Notes under the pieces: generated by a model
Database searches by the model: none
Told to the model about the DNA's origin: nothing
What the model saw: only the letters and a program-made list of their open reading frames with translations
Assembly: GCA_030407085.1 (NCBI GenBank)
Contig: CM059582.1
Coordinates: forward strand, 67,104,501-67,168,500
Direction: 5' to 3'
Length of the DNA stretch: 64,000 nucleotides
DNA from: Trichopria drosophilae
Taxonomy: Eukaryota > Arthropoda > Insecta > Hymenoptera > Diapriidae
Translations under genes and position numbers: made by a program
In this document: piece after piece, positions 32,811 through 44,419 of the stretch
How the letters are laid out: every line of letters starts with the position of its first letter
How positions within the stretch are numbered: the stretch's first letter is position 1

Positions 32811-35536
32811 ATCCCTATCAGGACGGGCAACCGCAAAATAACCGAAAAAAAATAACCGGTCGAAAACCGCCAAAAAATAACCGTCGTACAACCGTAATTA
32901 CCACGAAAAAACCGGACTACGAGAAAAAGGCGTATTGTTAAAATTTATAAAATCACCGCAGAATAACCGATAAGAAACCGCTCTTCAGGAGCGTCAACCG
33001 GTCATTTCCAGCAAAATTACCGCAAAATAACCGATAAAAACCCGATCTTCAACAGCGTCGACCGGTCGTTTCCAGCCAAATTACCGCAATATAACCGATG
33101 AAAAACCTCTCTTCAAGAGCACCGACCGGTTGTTTCTAGCGAAATTATCGCTAAATAACCGATGAAAAACCACCATTCCAAAGCGGCGACCGGTCGTTTC
33201 TTGCACAATTACCTCAGAATAACCGATGAAAAACTATTGTACCAAAGCGTCGACCGGATGTTTCTAGCGAAATTTATCGTAAATAACCGATTAAAAACCG
33301 CTCTTCTACAGCGTCAACCGGTCGTTTCTCCCAAAATGACAGCAGAATAACCGTTCTTCCAGAGCGTTGATCAGTTGTTTCTCGTAAAATTACCGCAGAA
33401 TAACCGATAAAAACCGTAGTACCATAGGGTGGATCGGTCGTTTTTCTTAAAATTACCGTAGAATAAACGATAAAAAACCGCTGTTCAAGAGCGGCGGCAG
33501 GTTGTTTCTCTCAAAATTACCGAAGAATAACCGATGAAAAACCGGGGTTCAAGAGCGGCGGCCGGTCGTTTCGGACCAAAATTACCGCAGAATAAACGCT
33601 GAAAAACTGCTCTTCAAGAGAATATAATAGTTAATAATTATTTGCAAATATATTTATATATGAGGTTTTTATTTACTTATTTTCTGTTTTGTTATGCATA
33701 TCTATAATCATCTTTTAAGATCTAACAAAACTGCTCAGTCGCCGTAGTAAATGTGTATGTAGGTACCACGATGAGAGAATTCACAAACGTGCATGGTGAA
33801 AACCCGAACGGTCAGGCTTATTATACGAATTACGGCGCTACTTTGCTAGAGGATTTCGACGCCACCTAGTGCTGGCCGAGAAAACTCTATTTGAATGAAG
33901 GGTACTGTTTGTCGGGACGTATCGTGTCGAAATTACCGCTGAATAACCGCTAAAAATCTGTTAATCAAGATCGCCGACCGGTCATTTTGCGAGAAATAGA
34001 TTTTAAGCGGTCATTCAGCGGTCATTTCGACACGATACGTCTCTACGAACAGTACCCTTCATTCAAATAGAGTTTTCTCGGCCAGCGCTAGATGGCGTCG
34101 AAATCCCCTAGCAAAGTAGCGCCGTAACTCGTGCAATAAGCCTGACCATTCGGGTTTTTACTAAGCACGTTTGTGAATTCTCTCATGGTGGTACCTACAT
34201 ACACATTTACTACAGTGACTCAGCAATTTTGTTAGATCTATAAAAGATGATTATAGATATACATAACAAAACAGAAAATGAGTAAATAAAAACTTCATAT
34301 ATATACATGTTATTGCAAATAATTATTAACTATATTCTCTTGAAGAGCGGTTTTTCAGCGGTTATTTTGGTCCGAAACGACCGGCCGCCGCTCTTGAACC
34401 GCGGTTTTTCATCGGTTATTCTTCGGCAATTTTGAGAGAAACGACTGGTCGAGGCTATGGTACAACGGTTTTTCATCGGTTATTCTTCTGTAATTTTGAA
34501 AGAAAAGACCGGTCGTCTTTCTGGAACAACGTTATTTCATCGATTATTCTTCGGTAATTTTGAGAGAAACGACCGATCCACCCTATGGTACTACGGTTTT
34601 TTTATTGGTTATTCTGCGGTAATTTTACGAGAAACAACTAATCAACGCTCTGGAAGATCGGGTTTTCATCGGTTATTTTGCGGTAATTTTGATTCGAAAC
34701 GACCGACCGCCGCTCTTGAACAGCGGTTTTTTGTCGATTATTGTGCGGTATTTTTACGACAGAATTAACCGGTCGACGCTCTTCTACGACACGTTTTATC
34801 GGTGATTCTGCGGGAATTTTGTAAAAAACGAACGGTCGTCCCTCTGGAACAATGGTATTTCATCGGTTATTCTTCGGTAATTTTGAGAGAAACGACTGGT
34901 GGACGCTATGGTACAGCGGTTTTTTATCGGTTATTCTACAGTAATTTTAAGAAAAACGACCGATCCACCCTATGGTACTACGGTTTTTTATCGGTTATTC
35001 TGCGGTAATTTTACGAGAAACAATTGATCAACGCTCTGGAAGAACAGTTTTTCATCGGTTATTTTGCTGTCATTTTGGGAAAAACGACCAGTTGACGCTC
35101 TAGAAGAGCGGTTTTTAATCGGTTATTTATGATAAATTTCGCTAGAAACATCCGGTCGACGCTTTGGAACAATAGTTTTTCATCGGTTATTCTGAGGTAA
35201 TTGTGCAAGAAACGACCGGTCGCTGCTTTGGAATGGTGGTTTTTCATCGGTTATTTAGCGATAATTTCGCTAGAAACAACCGGTCGACGCTCTTGAAGAG
35301 AGGTTTTTCATCGGTTATTTTGCGGTAAGTTGGCTGGAAACGACCGGTCGACGCTCTTGAAGATCGGTTTTTTATCGGTTATTCTGTAGTTATTTTAAGA
35401 ATACTAACCAAATGCCTTTCCCAGGGTTTTTCGCGGTAATTATGGTTGTACAACGGTCATTTTTTGGCCGTTTTCGACCGGTTATTTTTTTCGGTTAAAT
35501 TACCGTTAAAGTGCGGTCGCCCGTCCTGATAGGGAT
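32811..35536. mobile_element. Palindromic element built of inverted minisatellite arrays
   Basis: The termini ATCCCTATCAGGACGGGC and its exact complement bound a 2.7-kb palindrome. Each arm is mostly a tandem array of a ~64-bp unit ('gcaaaataaccgat', 'gaaaaaccgctcttc', 'gcgtcgaccggtcgtttc'): about 10 units at 32940-33620 and about 16 at 34335-35400 in opposite orientation. The two inner flanks (33620-33945 and about 34010-34335) are also mutual complements with a centre near 33980. The paired near-identical peptides at 33162-33350 and 35059-35247 are mirror translations of the unit, not genes. No transposase is encoded, so it would be non-autonomous. Target duplication is not clear ('aa' at most). 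Confidence 0.85.
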
Positions 35537-35710
35537 AAGTAGTCAAAAATTATTTTCAGTTTTCTGGATAAAAGTAGTGATGATTTAAGTACTTTAATTC
35601 ATGAATACAAATATGAATTAATTGAACGGGTTTTGAAATGTTTACATAAAAATAAAAAAAGTACTAGATTTTTTGTGCATGAAAGACAGTAAATACAAAA
35701 TGTGTGTCTA

Positions 35711-37841
35711 CACGGAGAGAAATCTGAAAGTATCAGACTGCGGAGTACTTGTATACAAGCATACCAACCGATTTTGCATACCGCTGCACCGTGCTTGACT
35801 GGTTTCCGAATATGGGGGACGAAATACCCTAGTGTAGTTTTCTGTACAGTATAGGAACTAGGGAAGTGTGGTTTAGTACTGCCGCTCACCAGATGTCAGA
35901 CTTACCGAAACGCAATGATAGAGTGTGTGTCGGACCCAAACTCCCAATGAAAGTCGTTCACAGTCTGAGACTGTGAAACTCATGGATCATTTTTACATTA
36001 TGATGATCTGGTACTGGTATTAAATAATACACTTGTTAAAATTGAAATTCAAAAATTGCAAGAAAATTGATTAATAATTACCTGAAATATGTAACAAATG
36101 CATTACAAAAAGGTGTCGATCTGGTTCAACACCGTGCTTGTAAGGGTTAATGCAAAGAAGATAATTAGCTTCGTCGAAATTTATCTATCGATGGCTCGTA
36201 TACATTTTTGAACAAATGTATTCATTTGATTATTAATTGAAATAATAAAAAAAAATAATTTAATTAGTAATCGAGAACTACTCTTTAAATTCGTAGCTTT
36301 CCACTAATTATTATAATACTAAAGTAGCCGCCTTATTTCTAATTCAGTTAGTGTAATTTGACTAAAAGTTAGTACAATTCTACGAATTCATTTTAAGACA
36401 GTGGAATACTTTCCAGAAAGGTGTGAATAAAACAAGTTTGTTTAATGCATAATATAATGTTTATTTATACATTTATATTCATAGAAAGTAATTCATTATT
36501 TATTGGGAGTCAGCACTGTCTGCAAATAACCCATTTCCATACATCTATGAAGAATCTGCGAAAATTAATAAATAAACCTATTAATGACAATAAATAATGG
36601 CACAACAAACACAACCAAGCTTGATGATACTCACTTTTCTGTATTTGTTACAAAAAAATGTAACCACAAACAAAGTTAGTTGTTACTTTAAAAGAAAAAA
36701 AATTGACTGGGTGGTCGAAGAAAACCATTTTCAACACATAATACTTTTTACGCTGTCACTAATTAATGAAAACATTATTATTTTATTATCCAGCCAATTT
36801 TTAAATTAAACTAACGTCTAACCATGTTTCTAATTAGATTTGTAGGCAATTAATACAGACAATTTTGTTTGATAAGGATTGGTTGTGTTTAAGCGTATGA
36901 AAAGCATCTATGAAAATTGTATGAAATTGGGCTCCGACGGCATGAAATTTCATATTCATGGTGCAAGCGTATAAGATTGACCCTCTTTAAAAAGTACACT
37001 AATAATTTATACTTGGAATGGGATTTGAAATGACTTTCAAGATATTTGAACGTGTTTGTATTACTATTCTCAAAATAAAGAAAGTAATATGTTTACTCTG
37101 TGAACATGAAATGTGTCGTCGGAGTCCAATTTCCCAAAATTTGTATAATGATTTTTCATTGTTTTATACAAAACCAATCTTTATGAAACAATTTTCAACA
37201 AAATACGTATATGAACCTGTGAAAGATTTAATTTTGAGGAAAATATTAATGGATCAAAATAAATTGAAAATTATTAAAGCAAACCGTTATTTGGATCAAC
37301 TTCGAAGGAACGTTGTTGAGAATTGGTTGAGATCACACACACACATCCACCATCTACGACATGCATTGTTGGCTTTAAACAAACATAAATACTAACATAA
37401 TATGCGTTATTGAACATAATTCACACAATAATTTTATATACATACTGTCTGATTACAATCCATATTCGGATGAAATGTCTTCTTCAAGTATACACTGCAC
37501 TGCACTGCACTGCACTAATAACTATATATACGTATACTTATATGTATATATGTATGCATCGTCTCGATCCATGAGTTTCACAGTCTCAGACTGTGAACGA
37601 CTTGCATTGGGAGTTTGGGTCCGACACACTCTATCATTGCGTTTCGGTAAGTCTGACATCTGGTGAGCGGCAGTACTAAACCACACTTCCCTAGTTCCTA
37701 TACTGTACAGAAAACTACACTAGGGTATTTCGTCCCCCATATTCGGAAACCAGTCAAGCACGGTGCAGCGGTATGCAAAATCGGTTGGTATGCTTGTATA
37801 CAAGTACTCCGCAGTCTGATACTTTCAGATTTCTCTCCGTG
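35711..37841. mobile_element. TA-flanked inverted-repeat element with near-identical arms
   Basis: Terminal repeats of about 275 bp (35711-35985 and 37570-37841) are almost perfect complements, starting CACGGAGAGAAATCTGAAAG and flanked by TA on both sides. The 1.6-kb interior is A/T-rich and contains an unidentified ORF (37018-37395). The near-identity of the arms suggests recent origin or gene conversion. The TA duplication again fits the Tc1/mariner group, but the ORF is not a transposase I recognise. Confidence 0.85.
37018..37395 (+). CDS. Hypothetical ORF inside the TA-flanked element
   Basis: 125 codons from ATG. It is Cys-containing near residues 15-33 (CITIL...CLLCEHEMC) and basic toward the end, finishing NWLRSHTHIHHLRHALLALN. 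No motif allows a family call. It may be a decayed exon, captured cargo or chance. Position inside a young-looking inverted-repeat element is the only context. Confidence 0.3.
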   Translation: MGFEMTFKIFERVCITILKIKKVICLLCEHEMCRRSPISQNLYNDFSLFYTKPIFMKQFSTKYVYEPVKDLILRKILMDQNKLKIIKANRYLDQLRRNVVENWLRSHTHIHHLRHALLALNKHKY

Positions 37842-37879
37842 TACTTTTTAAAATGCACAATTATTTAAACTAACTAAAA

Positions 37880-38260
37880 TAAACATAAAAATCACAAGAG
37901 TATGTTTATGTTATTTAAGTACGAAGGAAGAATCAAACGCTGTTTCATGAACAGTTCTCCACTAAACGAAAATTAAAAAAACTAATCACAAGAGTATGCT
38001 TTTTCATATGCGCCGGAAATATGAAACGCTCTTTCTTGAACAGTTCTCCACATAAACGAAAATAAATATAAATAATCACTAGAGTTTTATGAACAGTTCT
38101 CTAAACAAACGACAATAAACATAAATAATCACAAGAGTATGTTTTTTAACTACTCCGGAAAAATCAAACGCTGTTTCATATACAGTTCTCCAAATAAACC
38201 AAAATAAACATAAATAATAACAAGTGATTATTCTAGCCGGAATTGCAGCAGTAGCAATCA
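37880..38260. repeat. Tandem array, ~4 diverged copies of 75-110 bp
   Basis: Repeating blocks 'aaataatcacaagagtatg', 'gaaacgct(g/c)tttc' and 'gaacagttctcca' recur with deletions. Confidence 0.8.
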
Positions 38261-38984
38261 TAGACTCCGAATTGCGGTTGCGTGGTTCAGGATCCAGAAA
38301 ATAAATCCAGTATCAATAATAGAAACACTAGACTTCATTTTCTTAATTGCTACACAATTATTTTAAGCGACGAGTGGACTTATTTACAAAGTTACGGTCG
38401 GATAAACGTTCGCCATGTGGCCCGTCGCAGTTAATTGCAGATTTAAACTGCTGCTAGAAAATTGCCCAAATATATGTTGGGACTTCTGCACAATAAAGGC
38501 GTCTTCGAAATAAAAAAACTATTGCGCCGAGATCGCGTAAATCCACCGAGATATTAGCAAATCGAAAGCGAAAAAATGCGGCGACCGATAATTTGCGTGC
38601 GTATTGTACGGAAGTTACCGGAAATTCTGATCCGGTCCTCCAGGAACCGAAAAGTGTGTGGAATAGATAGTTCAAAGTCGCGATTCAACTCCTGGAGAAC
38701 CTCGAGTTTCGAATATATACTCAGTATAGGTGTGACAGCGTCGGTAACACGTGTAGTAGAGCGCGCGACTGTTATGAGCGCCCGCACAGAGATGGCACGA
38801 TTAGTACCTCTGGCGATTTTGGGACCGCGAGGTTGGGATGGCGCGATACATGCTCGAACATACTGCCCGCCTTGCGGCAATCATACCGCAATAACTCGTA
38901 ATCTAACTGAAACCTAAATGTAGAAATGCTTAACCTATGATTTGGAATTTGGCAACGCATAACTTTCGAATGCGACCGGTAGTA

Positions 38985-39158
38985 GAGCCAATTTCGCGAT
39001 GGGTCTTTTGAGTCCGATGTGGCTGTACGGATCGTTACCACACGAACCAGGCCATCTTTACCTGGGTGAACGCCGGTTATGCGCGCTAATTCCCATTTTG
39101 CTGGAGCGGAGACCAGTGGTCCGCCAATAAGAAAGTAAGCCGGCGTTCGTGGCTCCAT
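38985..39158 (-). pseudogene. BEL/Pao pol C-terminal (DUF5641-like) fragment
   Basis: The minus-strand frame reads TPAYFLIGGPL, then PAKWELARITGVHPGKDG and VRVVTIRTA. Both parts belong to the DUF5641 end of BEL/Pao polyproteins, but in full-length proteins they are separated by roughly 80-100 residues. Here they are only a few residues apart, so an in-frame internal deletion has occurred. Upstream pol is absent. Confidence 0.7.
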
Positions 39159-39329
39159 TTTCTACTTTCTCTCGATCGACGTCGCGTACGCGTTATTTCG
39201 CTGAATTAATTTTAATTTGCCATTTCGTTCTTTTAAAAATAAAGTTTAGTTTATTCATAAATCGTGCGTTTTATTATTTGTGTTGAGTATTCATATTGTA
39301 CTTTCGTTCTCTCCCGATCAGTGGGGCTA

Positions 39330-39930
39330 GTCATTCTCGAAAAAATCCTATGTCTGACAAAAGAAATAACGATCAAGATTCTCGCGCTTCACCCGTAGAA
39401 CAAGGCAGAGCATCCTTCTAAGGCATTATTCTAACTGGTGATTGTCGCTACTACAGAGTAGCAAACCTTCCGAATTCGCGAGAACATCGTCTGTCAGACA
39501 AACGGTCTAATCCTAACCGCTGTGAAACTGATTCGACAGAACAGGAGTAAATTTCCAGTAAAAGTTTTCTGTCTGATAAACGAAATAACGATCGATATTG
39601 TCGGAATTCGCCCGCCCACGTTAGAGCATCTCTTAAGCATTTTTCTTTAGAATTTGGTAACATTTCGAATTCTTCAATGATCCTCTGTTTGATAAACGTT
39701 CTGATGCTCAATTTTGTAATCAACCGAAGTCATACCTCTAATAATCATTATCGTGTTAATCTTGTCGCCAATTCAAAGTCTGAAAGATTTCGCATTCTCG
39801 ACAAACGAGCCAATAACGAAGGTCCTTCTAAGCAATTTCACAACACTTCCAGTTTGCGACAAGATTTACTACCAAAGAAACAACCTATCATGACGAATCC
39901 TTCTAGCTTTAAAAATGTAAGAATATAGGT
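39330..39930 (+). other. Region with diverged 'TCTGACAAACGAAATAACGA' repeats
   Basis: Variants of 'ctgataaacgaaataacgat' recur near 39350, 39505, 39570, 39690 and 39800. A frame at 39677-39928 is rich in Asn, Ser and Arg with no known domain. It may be the decayed N-terminal part of a retroelement gag, but this is not demonstrable. Confidence 0.3.
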
Positions 39931-40061
39931 AAATTCAAATGCATAAAAAAATATTTCTGATAATTCAACTAACAAACGACTTCGATCACCATTAAGCGGC
40001 ACTCCTATATCCAAAAATTCTTATCCCAGCATTTCCCAATGCTCCAGAAACCATTCTATGG

Positions 40062-40180
40062 CTTTGCTGGCACTGACGAAACCGACACAAAGATTGACAG
40101 CAGTAAATATTAACGTACAATTTTTATTCGTAAGGGGAAATCATTACATTGTAATGAATGACTGACATTGTTCCTTGAGT
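40062..40180 (+). repeat. Dispersed ~110-bp repeat, copy 2
   Basis: Direct-orientation partner of 32430-32540, with the same order of blocks and about 90% similarity by eye. Confidence 0.75.
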
Positions 40181-41122
40181 GAAACAGGTTTCATAGAGTA
40201 TTGCTTATATATTGTTTACTTGTAGGGATTAAGTCGTCTCTGAGTATCAAAAATGACTGGTCCGGTAATGTTGCAGAACAGAAGAAATAAATATAAATAT
40301 TGATTACTTCAATCTTAAAATTTGTGACATCAAATGGCATTTGAGGGAGCTGCCAAAAAGAATTTTGGACTAATTAAGGTAAATTCTGTAACCCTTTCAG
40401 TCGCGCAATAGACTTTTATCTGATAGTGCGTTCAACTGTGGATTTCCGATCTGATTTTCGATACTAAATACAAATCCGGTCTGAATGTTTAAAAAGACCG
40501 TAAAAAAACCCTAAGTAGCAGTAAAATTGGGCTAAATTGTCAACATCACATTGGACAGTATTCCCGAATAAGATATATTGAATAACAATGTAAGAGTAAA
40601 AGAAATATTGAAAAATATTGTTACTATAAGCATGTTGTGCAGATTTGGTAATTAAACAGTCATTCTTTTCATAACTATTGTGTTAAATTCGATATTTTTA
40701 ATTTTATACATTTAATGATGATTCTGTAATCTCTGCTTATCAACCAGTGAATTCTGAGTGCTTTTAATGTTTATTTTCACATTTCTTCATTAACAAACTC
40801 GATTCACAAAAATATGTTTTTTTTGCATGCGATTCTTTATAACACTTGAAAACAATTATAGAATTAAAAGAATATTATTACGTTTCTAAAGTTTCAGTAT
40901 CTTTTTAATTGAAAATGTAAAAAATAATAGATAATTTTTAATGAAATATAATAGATGTTTCAAAAAATGTAGAAGTAAACGGGTGGGCTCCTGTGGCTGG
41001 AAGGGTTTATCGGTCGAATGATTATGGAATGTTTCATATTTTATGTTACTAACTAAATATTTCATCACAGTTGGAAGAAAATGCCAGTTTTGTCTCCGAT
41101 TTTTCTCGCGCAGACTATTTCA
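40181..41122. other. A/T-rich stretch without recognisable features
   Basis: No inverted repeat, microsatellite or coding pattern that I can support. Confidence 0.4.
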
Positions 41123-41426
41123 TACAGGGTCATCAAAAAGTATCGGACCCCCCTAATATCTTCAGTTAGAATGCACTTAGAAGAAAATGTCCAATAGCAA
41201 AGTTGTATGGTTTCAAGCGGGGAGTAAGATGATGACCTTGACTTTGACCTTGACCATGTCCTTCAAGGTCATTTCAAAGTCAATCTTATTTTTTTAAATA
41301 GAACCCCCTATATTTTATTACATATTCTTATAGCTTATCTCGAGAGCTTTCCAAAACACTATAATAAAATATTTTTTTATTAAGTACTTTTTGAGTTATA
41401 AAGGTTTGAAGTTAACAATTTGTTAA

Positions 41427-41588
41427 GTGGTGTGCGAGTCCGACCAGTTAAGGCAAGAGTGGTGTGCGACTCCGACCAGTTAAGGCAAGAGTGGTGTGCG
41501 AGTCCGACCAGTTAAGGCAAGAGTGGTGTGCGAGTCCGACCAGTTAAGGCAAGAGTGGTGTGTGAGTCCGGCCAGTTAAGGCAAATTT
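41427..41588. repeat. Minisatellite, 5 copies of a ~32-bp unit
   Basis: The unit contains 'gtgtgcgagtccgaccagtt' and 'aaggcaagagtg'. It sits just downstream of the transposase stop. A single 'cagttaaggcaaga' occurs in the equivalent place in element 1 (about 5655). Confidence 0.9.
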
Positions 41589-41636
41589 AATTCCAATTGG
41601 TTAGCTTGGGCAAAATATTTAATTGTACCAAACAAT

Positions 41637-42712
41637 TTACAACAAATGTTCAAATTGTTGCCCTTCAACAGCCTGGCAATATGCCAATCTGTTATAAACA
41701 GCAGAAACCGCATTCCGGTACGTTTCTGTCGGTATTAGTTCTATCTCTCGAGTTATTCTCCCTCTTAAATCATCTAAAACTTGAGGCTTGCTGGCATAAA
41801 CTTTACTTTTCAAGTAACCCCACAAAAAAAAGTCAAGTGGGGTCAAGTCCGGAGACCGAGGTGGCCACTCAATATGACCCCTTCGCCCTATCCACCTGTC
41901 CTGAAAGACCTCATTCAAATATTGACGGACAATGACACCATAATGAGGTGGAGCTCCATCCTGTTGGAAATAAATTTCCTCCATATTTCCACCAGCTATG
42001 TCTCGAATAGCTGGAACAATTTATTCGCGAAGCATGACTAGGTATACTTGTGCTGTCAAATTGCCTTCAATGAAGAAAGGGCCAACTGGTCTACCATTAA
42101 GAATACCAGCCCATACGTTAACTTTTTGTGGATATTGAGTATGATTGTCTCTTTTCCAGTGAGGATTACGTCACTCCAGTATCTACAATTATGTCTATTT
42201 ACATTTCCAGTCAGTTCAAATGTTGCCTCATCAGAGAAAACAATATTATCAAGTAATAGAGGATCGTCGACAATCATCTCCATCATAAGATCACAAAATT
42301 CGATGCGTCTATCAAAATCGTCTTCGGACAACTCTTGGACCAAATGGAGTTTGTATGGATGCCATTTATTCAATTTCAGAATTTTACTGACAGATGCAAG
42401 ACCGATTTCGTGTTCTTGTGCAACGCGATTGATGGAAATATGGGGATCTTCAACGAAAGACTGTAAAACATCTAATGCCTTATCATTATTTGTTGCTGTT
42501 TTAGGTCTACCAGATTTTAGGCGGCTTTTAACGCTACCAATGGCCTCGAAACGTTGAATAGTACGGATTACAGTACTTTTGGAGATCCTATTATTTTCAT
42601 TCCGAAAATTTTCATTAAATAATCGCGTTACTGTTTTATACCCTCTTTGTTGATCTCCCCATCCTCGCATCATTAACAGTGTTATTCGATCTCTTTCAGA
42701 AAGCTCCGCCAC
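41637..42712 (-). pseudogene. DD41D mariner transposase with one frameshift and one stop
   Basis: Closely related to the intact protein at 5705-6787 (start MAELSERDRITLLMMRGWGD). HTH segments and the GRPK linker are readable. The first catalytic D is in FSDEATFEL, the second in QQDGAPPHY and the third in SPDLTPLDFFLWG, with the 41-residue spacing kept. Lesions are a 1-nt frameshift near 42170 (around the NPHW/KVNVWAG region) and an in-frame TAA at 42021-42023. No other damage is seen, so inactivation seems recent. A chemistry-competent relative (element 1) could in principle act in trans, but the two families' terminal repeats differ. Confidence 0.9.
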
Positions 42713-43772
42713 TCTTAATTAGAGCGAAGAAGAATTAATCAGGTAAGTGATAGGAAATTGATCTAGATAATTAAGTAGAGAAAAATACTAATTATTAAGT
42801 GTTGGTCCAACTATCGATTTGTTTATTTTAACCAGCACTAGCAAAAAGCTCGTTGAGCAACTGAAAATATTATAGATCAATTAATAATATTTACGAAAAA
42901 TTTCTGGGCTATTGGAAACAAAATGAAGATGTTTGGGATAATCAATTGAAGCGTAATGGTTTCTTTTGTTACAGAAAAAATTTTTGAGGCTGTTCGTTTT
43001 CGTCCACGAGGTGACTGCTGCTCGCTAAGAAGAAGACAGCACTGCATCAAAGTTTCAAATCAGTGATCCGTATTGTTTGCTCAAGAGCTCGTACATTGGT
43101 GCCTGCGAGAGTGAGAGAATAAAGATTGGCCAACGCTTTCGGTCAGATTCCCGCTAACGCCTTCGGAAATCACGCATTCGAGCAGCTTCTCGCGATTACG
43201 TTCGGGCAGTTTTTCGCCAGAGCCTATTAGCATAATTGCTTGAAGCCGTACAATACTTTGCTATTAGACATTTATCCAAAATGCATTCTTACTGAAAATA
43301 TTAGGGGGATCCGATTAATGTATTTTCTTTAAACCAATTAATTGGTCTCATTATTCCGCGCACAAAAGTATTAAGGTTATAATTACTGAAAACTAAATAA
43401 TATTTTACAAGATATTCTACATTTTGTGTCAAAAAATTGTTAACTTCAAACCTTTATAACTCTAAAAGTACTTAATAAAAAAATATTTTATTATAGGGTT
43501 TTGGAAAGCTCTCGAGATAAGCTATAAGAATATGCAATAAAATGTAGGGGGTTCTATTTAAAAAAATAAGATTGACCTTGAAATGACCTTAAAGGACATG
43601 GTCAAGGTCAAAGTTAAGGTCATCATCTTACTCCCCGCTTAAACCATACAACTTTGCTATTGGACATTTTCTCCTAAGTGCATTCTAACTGAAGATATTA
43701 GGGGGGTCCGATACTTTTCGATGACCCTGTATAATCTTTTTCATACAAAATTTTTTATCCGGGATGTAGCAT

Positions 43773-44372
43773 TTAAGTAGTGATAAAATGAAGAATACAT
43801 TCTAGACTTAGATATTAGTACTAGAACGTTGGTGTAACCGAGTATAGATATTAGCAAATAAGTAAATACAGGTGTATTTCTTGACCGTTTTAATAAAATG
43901 AAATAAACAATTAAGTTTTTCTCGGTAATCGGTCTAGTACTACTATCTAAGTCTAGAATGTATTCTTCATTTTATCACTGATTAAATGCTATTTCTCGGC
44001 ATTCAATGCAGTATAAAATGAAAATTAGATCTACAAACTTAAAATTGAATATCTCGTCCAGGGCAAGGATGCCATAAGCCCTCCTGAAGAGCACAACATG
44101 ACATTCTGGTGCGAAACGCATTTTAGCAATAGTTCCAATTATAAGCGCTTGAGGGATGATTTTTAATGTTAAATCCAATAGTAGGTGATTCAAAATTTTG
44201 ACATATAAGTACCGAATGATTTATTGCGCGAGGCCTGAACTGATATCCCAGTTACGTCATATTTTCTTTGTTTTCTTTTTTCAGAATTAATAAGACGACC
44301 GTATTACCGAGAAAAACTCAGTTGTTTAATTAATTTTATTAAAGCGGTCAAGAAATATACCTATATTTACTT
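43773..44372. repeat. Two interlocked inverted repeats
   Basis: 43773-43822 pairs with 43929-43984 ('gataaaatgaagaatacatt' against its complement), while 43862-43930, lying between those arms, pairs with 44297-44372 ('gtatttcttgaccg', 'tttctcggtaat'). The arms alternate rather than nest, so the stretch could only form a pseudoknot-like fold. No ORF was found. Confidence 0.7.
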
Positions 44373-44419
44373 ATTTAATATTATCTCTGAATATCTCTTC
44401 TGTGCCCTCCTTCCCTACT

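Larger units (their letters stand above)
41125..43729. mobile_element. DD41D mariner-type transposon, element 2 (parent of the 20.8-kb MITE)
   Basis: Flanked by TA, with ends CAGGGTCATCAAAAAGTATC and CAGGGTCATCGAAAAGTATC. The left arm (41125-41430) and right arm (43288-43729) carry long imperfect inverted repeats rich in 'gaccttga' motifs. The transposase lies on the minus strand between them. The right internal part (42720-43290) is non-coding. Length is 2.6 kb. Confidence 0.9.

Noticed and set aside
33162..35247. Pair of near-identical 62-residue peptides at 33162-33350 and 35059-35247
   Set aside because: Mirror translations of the 64-bp minisatellite unit in the two palindrome arms.
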